Shown here: one piece after another, positions 58,156 through 64,000 of the stretch | Numbering within the stretch: position 1 is the stretch's first letter | Layout: each line of letters opens with the position of its first letter | DNA from: Zizania palustris | Lineage: Eukaryota; Streptophyta; Magnoliopsida; Poales; Poaceae | Length of the DNA: 64,000 nucleotides | NCBI GenBank assembly: GCA_019279435.1 | Contig: JAAALK010000081.1 | Location: 31,753,001 to 31,817,000, forward strand | Direction of reading: 5' to 3' | Position numbers and translations under genes: made by a program | The notes under the pieces: model-generated | What the model was told of the DNA's origin: nothing | Seen by the model: only the letters and a program-made list of their open reading frames with translations | Database searches by the model: none

Positions 58156-58717
58156 AGCAGGGGCACGGCGACCGAGGTGGTGGCGCGGGCGGGAGGTGAG
58201 GTGTTGGCACGGGGGTCGAGGCACGACATGGATGGCCAGGAGTCGAGTCGTGGAGCAAGCAGGCGGGAGCCGAGGTGTCGCAGGCATGTGGGGCCCTAGC
58301 GGTGGCGCGGGCGAGCAGGAGGCGAGGCGTCGACACGTGCGTGCGGGGGCCGAGGTGCGGTGGGGGCGCACGAGAGCCGAGGCACCGTCGCAAGCACGAC
58401 GGGCGCGTGCGGACAAAAGGGCGCAAGCGCAAGTTTCGTGGCAATGCGGGTGGGAGCTGAGGCGTCGTTGGCCTGGTTCGACCGATCAAGGGCCAAACCA
58501 GGTTGGCGTGGTCTAGTTCACCCAACCATCTTCCGAACAAAGGCTGATGTGGATCGGTTCGGTCTATGGTGGGTCGAACCAAGACTAATGTAGCTTGGTT
58601 CGGCCAAACTAGGGTTGACGTGACCTGATTCGGTCGATGGTCAACTATACTTATTTCTACAGTTTTTTAAATCGGCTAGTTGATTTTTTTTCAAAAAAAT
58701 ATTATATTTTTAAAGAA
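58156..58717. repeat. GC-cored repeat with AT-rich ends, right part
   Basis: Very GC-rich GGCGGGAGGCGAGG-type repeats (about 58156-58460) give long but meaningless frames on both strands. TTCGGTCGA words follow, then an AT-rich border (TTTTTTCAAAAAAATATTAT) that mirrors the left border. Confidence 0.55.
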
Positions 58718-59252
58718 GGGTGAGACGAGGAGAGAGAATAGCAAAGAACTCGGTCGTAACATACATACATACTGTGCTTCGTTATCGATCAGGTAACGAC
58801 GCGCGAGGCCTTTGCGATTACACGCGTAATTAACAATGCCGATCATGCATGAGCACCACTTACCATGCATGCATGCGCCGACGTACAACGTGTGTATGCA
58901 TGCATGCATGTACTCCTAATTAATTAACACCTTCAACTCTATACGTACGCACGCGCATTTACAGCACAGTAGTGCAACTGCAGGTTGCATTGGATCCACA
59001 TCTCGATCTCCAATATATACGAGCACAACAGTAGTAATGCGAGCAGCATATATTTGCGTGGTGTTAGTTCCTAGCTAGCTGAAATATTGAATGTACAGCA
59101 TGAGTACAGCATGCACGAATGAATATAATGCACGCCCTGCATTATTAATTGCATTTACATTATAGTATATAGTATGCATGCTACTATATGCATGATATTG
59201 CATTTTCGTTAATTTGCTACATATTTAATTAAAATATATATCCATGCATTGC
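58718..59252. other. Intergenic AT-rich sequence upstream of the cyclin gene
   Basis: Many GCATGC and TATA words are present. No gene or structured repeat is seen. Confidence 0.4.
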
Positions 59253-59643
59253 CCATTTTTTTAAAAAATAGTATTTTTTTAAAAAAAATCAAATTTGTAT
59301 GACGGATTCAAAAAATTGCAAAAATAGCATCCGGTCAGTCAACCATCGACCGACGGATGATGGATGACCGACATAGTGTGCGGGGCGGGAGCCGAGGTAA
59401 CGGGCGGCGGGCGCGGGGGCCGGTGGTGCGGGAGGCGAGGGGGCGGGGCACTGGGGTGCGCGTGGGAGGCGAGGAGTCGCGGGGGCACGGAAGGCGAGGG
59501 GGCGGTGCGTTTCGGGCGCCGGTCGGCGGCCGATCGGCTGATTAGCTGCCACGTGGTCGGCCAAACAGATGTTATTTTTTGCAATTTTTGAAAATCGCTA
59601 TACAAATTTGATTTTGTTTTAAAAAATACTATTTTAAAAAATC
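59253..59643. mobile_element. Non-autonomous DNA transposon with about 65-bp TIRs and a GC-rich core (391 bp)
   Basis: The left end (ATTTTTTTAAAAAATAGTAT ... AAATTTGTAT) is the inverse of the right end over about 65 bp. An 8-bp duplication TGCATTGC flanks it (59245-59252 and 59644-59651), consistent with a MULE or hAT. The core is GC-rich GGCGGGAGGCGAGG with GGTCAGTC and CATCGACCGAC words shared with the repeats at 57.05-58.72 kb. No transposase. Confidence 0.75.
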
Positions 59644-59971
59644 TGCATTGCACGTCCAATTGATTAAAGCGTCTATCAATCCGTGCATGCATGCCTCATC
59701 TAGAAATTAAACCGACCGACCGATATATACCATCCACCACTTGATCTGTAAATAATTAGCCGCATGAACCCGGCACGTGACAATGCAAGATCCAGGGCCG
59801 TGTTACGTTTAAGGCAGCCACCCGCCCAACACACGTACATACGCGTGCACTAAGCATGGTATAATTAACTAGCTATAGTGCTCTCAGCTCGATCCATCTG
59901 CTGCATGCCCAGATTTGATCCACGTACTATACGGAAGCTAGCATGAGCTAGACAGATTATCGATCGAGCAT
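59644..59971. other. Cyclin promoter and 5' flank
   Basis: Sequence between the transposon and the cyclin start codon. No defined motif beyond TATATA-type words (about 59723) was recognised. Confidence 0.35.
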
Positions 59972-61470
59972 ATGGAGGATGATGATAATGCTAGTTTCAT
60001 CAGTTGCATTCTCTTCTGCGACGAGGAGCCTTTCGATTCGACGCCGCCGCGGCCGGAGCAGCAGCAGGAGCAGCAGCAGCAGGAGCAAGATGAACAGGGA
60101 GGAGGAGAAGTGCTGCTGCTACATGTAAGGACGCCGGATATGGATGATGATGGTGATGAGGTGGTGGAGTACTACAAGGCCAAGGAGAGGTTGTACGCGC
60201 CGCAGAGAGACGGCTGCTACCTGCGCCATCTTCTGCTCCAGGTATCGTCTGGTCGATCGCCGCCGACGACCTCCCAGCCCCAGCCCCAGCATGGTGTGTC
60301 GGCAGCTAGGTTCAAAGCCGTGAGCTACATCATCCATGTACGTAAGAATATATATAATCCGCCACCATTTTCTTTCTTTCTTTCTATTATATGTGCATCC
60401 TGGTAGCTGCATCATATCTGTGAATTATATTTTCAGGCATTGAGTAGGCTGGGACTGGCGGCAGCGACGGCGTTCAACGCTGTCAACTATCTTGATCGCT
60501 TCCTCTCCATCAACTGCCATCTGGTATATATCCATAGATCCGCTGCCATTTAGTTGATTACTAGCTAGCTAGTAGCAGTAATTAAGATCATATCTGCAGA
60601 TGTGGGAGGAGTGGATGGTGGAAGTGGTGAGCGTGGCCTGCCTCTCCGTCGCCTGCAAGCTCGACGAGGTCACCATCCCCTCGCTGCACGACCTCCAGGT
60701 TCGATTCCTACTCAGCTACCTAGCTCATATATATATGATATATGATTGCATGGTTGCATGACAAACGACGACGTGTAGATGGAGGAGGTGATGGGGCACT
60801 CGTTCCGGCCGTCCACCATCCGGGACATGGAGCTCACGCTGCTCAAGGCGCTCCAATGGCGCCTTGCCTGCGTCACCCCCTTCTCCTTCCTCCTCCTCCT
60901 CCCCACCGTCGCCGCGTCTCGCTGCACCACTACCGCCCTCCTCCTCCGCTCTCTCTTCGGTACGTACGCACATACCAATCATGCTGCTGCTGCTGCACTA
61001 GCTAGTACATATACTTGTAATCAAGTTAATTTGTTTCTAATTAAGCTGCTAATCTGTATCGATCGATCTCGTACGACAGATCCCTCATTTCTCCGGTTTG
61101 ATGCCTCGCTGGTTGCTGCGTCTGCTCTTACATGTGTAGCAGTAGCACAGCATCCTCAGCAGCTTCATCTCTCCACCCACATCAACCGTCTTATCCATCC
61201 ATTGCGCCAAACGGTAATTAACCGCCTTATTATCCATCCATATTCAGATTTTGTCAGACTGTGAACACTCCGCTCTTCTGAATAATTAAGGATATAAAAG
61301 TGATGGTGTTTCAATTGAACAAACAAATTAAACAGGACAGTGAGGTGAAGGAGTGCTTCAACATGATGAAAGCAATATACACAAATTTGGATGTATCCAG
61401 CGATAATAATAATAATCCAGTTCTTCCAGAGCTCCCAGCAGTGAGTCGTCGTCGCCGCCTATTTGCATGA
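59972..61470 (+). CDS. CYCD7: D-type cyclin, CYCD7-like, 333 aa, 6 exons
   Basis: G1 cyclin that activates CDKA and binds retinoblastoma-related protein in the nucleus. Exons 59972-60337, 60437-60523, 60600-60698, 60779-60959, 61080-61213 and 61336-61470 sum to 1002 nt in frame. The RBR-binding LxCxE motif is LFCDE at residues 14-18. The N-terminus FCDEEPFDSTPP followed by a Gln/Glu run is what I recall of grass CYCD7. The cyclin box includes RFKAVSYIIHALSRLGLAAA, AVNYLDRFLSI, VACLSVACKLDEVTIPSLHD and the C-terminal domain start ELTLLKALQWRLACVTPFSF. The final exon ends PELPAVSRRRRLFA. GCA|GTGAGT inside it is a good donor, so a further exon downstream of 61470 is possible and the C-terminus is uncertain. 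Confidence 0.85.
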
Positions 61471-62377
61471 ATTAGAACAACAGGATGCATGGATGCGTGA
61501 GGATTTGTGCAGCAGAATTATATTAAAATTAACATTACTCGTTCGTCAACTGTAACTAGTCCGACAATTCGTTGTGTTTTATATTTTACTTTTACATTCA
61601 TTATATATGTAATATCGGTTCTAGCTAGAGCTAGAAGCACGCACATGTATTTGGGTTGTGTGTGCTTCTCAATTTCATAATCTCCATCAGTTGTACAAGC
61701 TGTCCCGTGTGTAGTATTCTGTAAGAAATACTTCTTGTTCGATTATTCTTGAGAACATATATCTAGTGATACGCTGAACATATAGTTCATATTCTTGCTT
61801 ACTATTAGCATACAAGTTTTATTTTTCAATACACTTGTATGTATGCTGCTATCATGCTATATGATGATTTATGTTATTATTATTATTATTATTGTGATAT
61901 CAAATAGGATTAACTTGGTATATCAATTTAGGCTTAGTCTCTTTGTATCTCCTGTCTCTTTGTCGCGTCACCGCAACGGCGCCACCACAATCAACTATCT
62001 CATTTTAGTATAATTTATGAATATTAGTTACTATCGATTCTGTGAAAACCCTAAAAATCCTGGCGAGTGAGACAGTATGTCAATCTAGATCAAATCAGTT
62101 TAAATCGGCATATCAAGTACCGATAGAAACCTGACGTCAGTTGATTTAGGTCGTCGGTATATCATCTGCCAAAACTAATTATCGATAAAATACTATTTTT
62201 GTAAATTTTGAAAATCCACGTATCATATTTAAAATTTTGAATAAAAATGTATTATTGTTTTAAAAATCTTCCATTCATTATCCTCCTCTCAGTTCTCCGG
62301 GGGAGGAGGACGAAACGAAAATCACCGGCCACCAGATCTCGCGTGTGTTCCCGCCGCGCCGCCGCGCCGCCGTCTCC
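61471..62377. other. Intergenic region between cyclin and YidD-family genes
   Basis: AT-rich, with a TTA microsatellite at about 61870-61893. The last 150 bp before 62378 are GC-rich and likely 5' UTR. No other gene was seen. Confidence 0.4.
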
Positions 62378-63793
62378 ATGGCCGCCGCCTTCTCTGCCTC
62401 CGCCCCCGTCTCGCCTATTGCGGTGGCGCGGCCGCTCGCCGGAAGCACGCGTGAGTCTCCTCGCCCCCATCCTCTCCTTTCGAATTAACCGAGTTTTCTG
62501 CGGTGCTGCCTTGCAATCAACTGACGCAATTCTCCCCGCTCCCAATCTCCTTCTTGTTTCTTGGTCTTGATCTCTAGTTTCGTTTAGTGCTCCGTACCTG
62601 AAGAAGAGAAGGATTCCGACGATGCGGGTCTGCTGCTCTGCTGACGAAGAAGGTTAGTCTGGTGGGGTGGCAGATTGACATGTTGTACCAGCGGCCAAAA
62701 TCTGTGCTTTCTACATGAATCTTGGTCAATATTTGAGCTTTTCAACTTCTTTGTTACCTAGGGCAAATTTCTTAAGCCAGGCTCAGTTCTTGAGATGATT
62801 ATAAACGTTTGATGTATCTTGCAACAGTACTTGATTCCTTTCTAGGCTGTACATTGCACTTCACATTTTAGTTTGCAGGTATGGGAGTGTCTATGTAGGC
62901 TTTGAGCTTTCATATGCCTTGTTGTTTTTCCAGAGAATGTTGTGGATAATGATTTTTTTTGCAAAATGAGGAGCACAAGTTCAAGAATGAATCACCAGGG
63001 TGGTTGCTATGCATATAGAATCAGAAAGCTCAATTTTGCAAATCTACTGTACATAGGCCCTCAATGGAACACTAGGGCATAAATTTCCCCATACTTAAAT
63101 AAAGCACTAGAGCTATGCAAACCATTATTACAGTGATTATGATATTACAGATTGGGCATTAATTTAATGGAAGGCATACTCATGTTTTTCTGTGTAAAAC
63201 TGTACAATTGATCCACATGACCACAATTTCTGCATTTTGTGATTCTGAGAAGAGGGAGTCGACGATTTGGGAGTCAATGTGGCGCTATCCATGCTAAAAT
63301 TTTACAAAAGTAAGTTCATACTTGGTGTTCTCAATCCATATGTGTTTGCCACTTCATTTTTGGGTTTCAATCTTACCTTTTTGACTCTTGTGTTATTATG
63401 CAGAAATCATGAACCTTGCCTTTTAATATCGACTATATCTTCATAGCTTGCTCACTGGTTCAGGCTTTTTTATGTAAACAGGAGAAATATCGCCCTTGCT
63501 GCCCTCAAGCTGCCGTTACGTTCCGACTTGCAGCGAGTACTCAATGCAAGCATACAAAAGATATGGTGTTGTGAAGGGTACAGTCTTGACAGCTTGGCGT
63601 CTGTGCCGTTGTAATCCTCTTGGTATGTATTTTTTTTTCTGTTGGTTCATATATAGCTCTTTCTATTTGTTTGGCATATTCAGTCTGCAGCTGCATCATA
63701 TCATATCTATTGAATTTCCTGTTCAATACACAAACAGGTGGTCATGGATATGATCCTCCAAGGTGGTTTGGTGAGGAAGAGTTACCGAAGTAA
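62378..63793 (+). CDS. YidD-family protein (membrane insertion efficiency factor, DUF37), probably plastid-targeted, 133 aa, 5 exons
   Basis: Homologue of bacterial YidD, a small membrane-associated protein that assists YidC-dependent insertion of membrane proteins. The plant form probably works with the thylakoid YidC homologue Alb3 (inferred). Exons 62378-62450, 62578-62652, 63253-63309, 63482-63622 and 63738-63793 sum to 402 nt in frame. Residues 1 to about 45 (MAAAFSASAPVSPIAVARPL..., Ala/Ser/Arg-rich, then RVCCSAD) look like a chloroplast transit peptide. The conserved core is LGVNVALSMLKFYKREISPL, LPSSCRYVPTCSEYSMQAYK and WRLCRCNPLGGHGYDPP, with the three invariant family cysteines (SCRY, TCSEY, RCNP). 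It ends FGEEELPK. Exon 3 is only 57 nt and its acceptor was chosen by reading frame. Confidence 0.9.
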
Positions 63794-64000
63794 TGATATG
63801 GGCATATGGCTGACAATTACTACAAATTACAGAAAGTGGATGCATGCCATTTGCCATATGGTCATTTTGCGCGCAGTTAAATATGTAATATAGTAAATTT
63901 AGTTCCAGTATCTTTTATGATGAGAGTAGGTGACTGCATGAACATAATCAATTTGCTCCTTGCAGATTTAACCTCCAGAATTAAGACAAAGGCTGATGAT
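63794..64000. other. 3' flank of YidD-family gene
   Basis: Probable 3' UTR and downstream sequence to the window end. Nothing else is visible. Confidence 0.4.

Noticed and set aside
58042..58582. Several 120-150 aa frames on both strands
   Set aside because: They fall in the GC-cored repeat and the end of the solo LTR, are low-complexity and have no domain.
60697..60707. GGTTCGATTCC, identical to a tRNA B-box consensus
   Set aside because: It straddles a cyclin exon end and splice donor. There is no A-box or cloverleaf around it.
1..64000. CRISPR arrays, bacterial operons or prophage
   Set aside because: No spaced direct repeats of CRISPR type and no prokaryotic gene organisation. All host genes are plant genes, most with introns.

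Overview
This is nuclear DNA of a flowering plant, almost certainly a grass. It has intron-rich genes with GT-AG introns, GC-rich first exons, a nuclear Rubisco activase gene with a transit peptide, and a dense load of LTR retrotransposons and MITEs. I cannot name the species from sequence alone.

Layout. Positions 1-10021 hold a SIRE/Maximus-type Ty1/Copia retrotransposon whose 5' end lies outside the window, with intact gag and pol. A gene island follows at 11.6-25 kb: an intronless OCTOPUS-like gene (+), a 9-exon mitochondrial uncoupling/carrier protein gene (-), a 3-exon Elongin C gene (+) and a 7-exon sterol C4-methyl oxidase SMO2 gene (+). From 25.3 to 33.4 kb lie small transposons (a TRIM-like LTR element, a CACTA MITE, degraded CACTA sequence and a double-palindrome foldback element) around a single-exon SUPERMAN-type C2H2 zinc-finger gene (+, 30.27 kb).

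From about 33.4 to 53 kb stands a nest of retroelements. An old Tekay-like Gypsy LTR is interrupted by a minus-strand Copia solo LTR (duplication CTCGT). That solo LTR is itself interrupted by a complete SIRE element (35515-46364, duplication CAAAT). Further right, an LTR fragment is interrupted by a 3.6-kb Gypsy solo LTR (48553-52137, duplication GCTTC).

After the nest come Rubisco activase, short isoform (5 exons), a 0.9-kb solo LTR inside a GC-rich repeat (57.0-58.7 kb), a D-type cyclin gene most like CYCD7 (6 exons) and a 5-exon YidD-family gene that is probably plastid-targeted. The host genes are unrelated housekeeping, metabolic and developmental genes and form no pathway cluster. The most notable biology is in the retroelements: an in-frame UAG between gag and pol kept in both SIRE copies, a young SIRE copy with broken gag but open pol, and several solo LTRs recording unequal recombination.

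Exon boundaries were placed by eye from GT/AG sites, reading-frame continuity and remembered family sequences. Each spliced CDS closes in frame. Transposon lineage names rest on remembered family features, not a database search.
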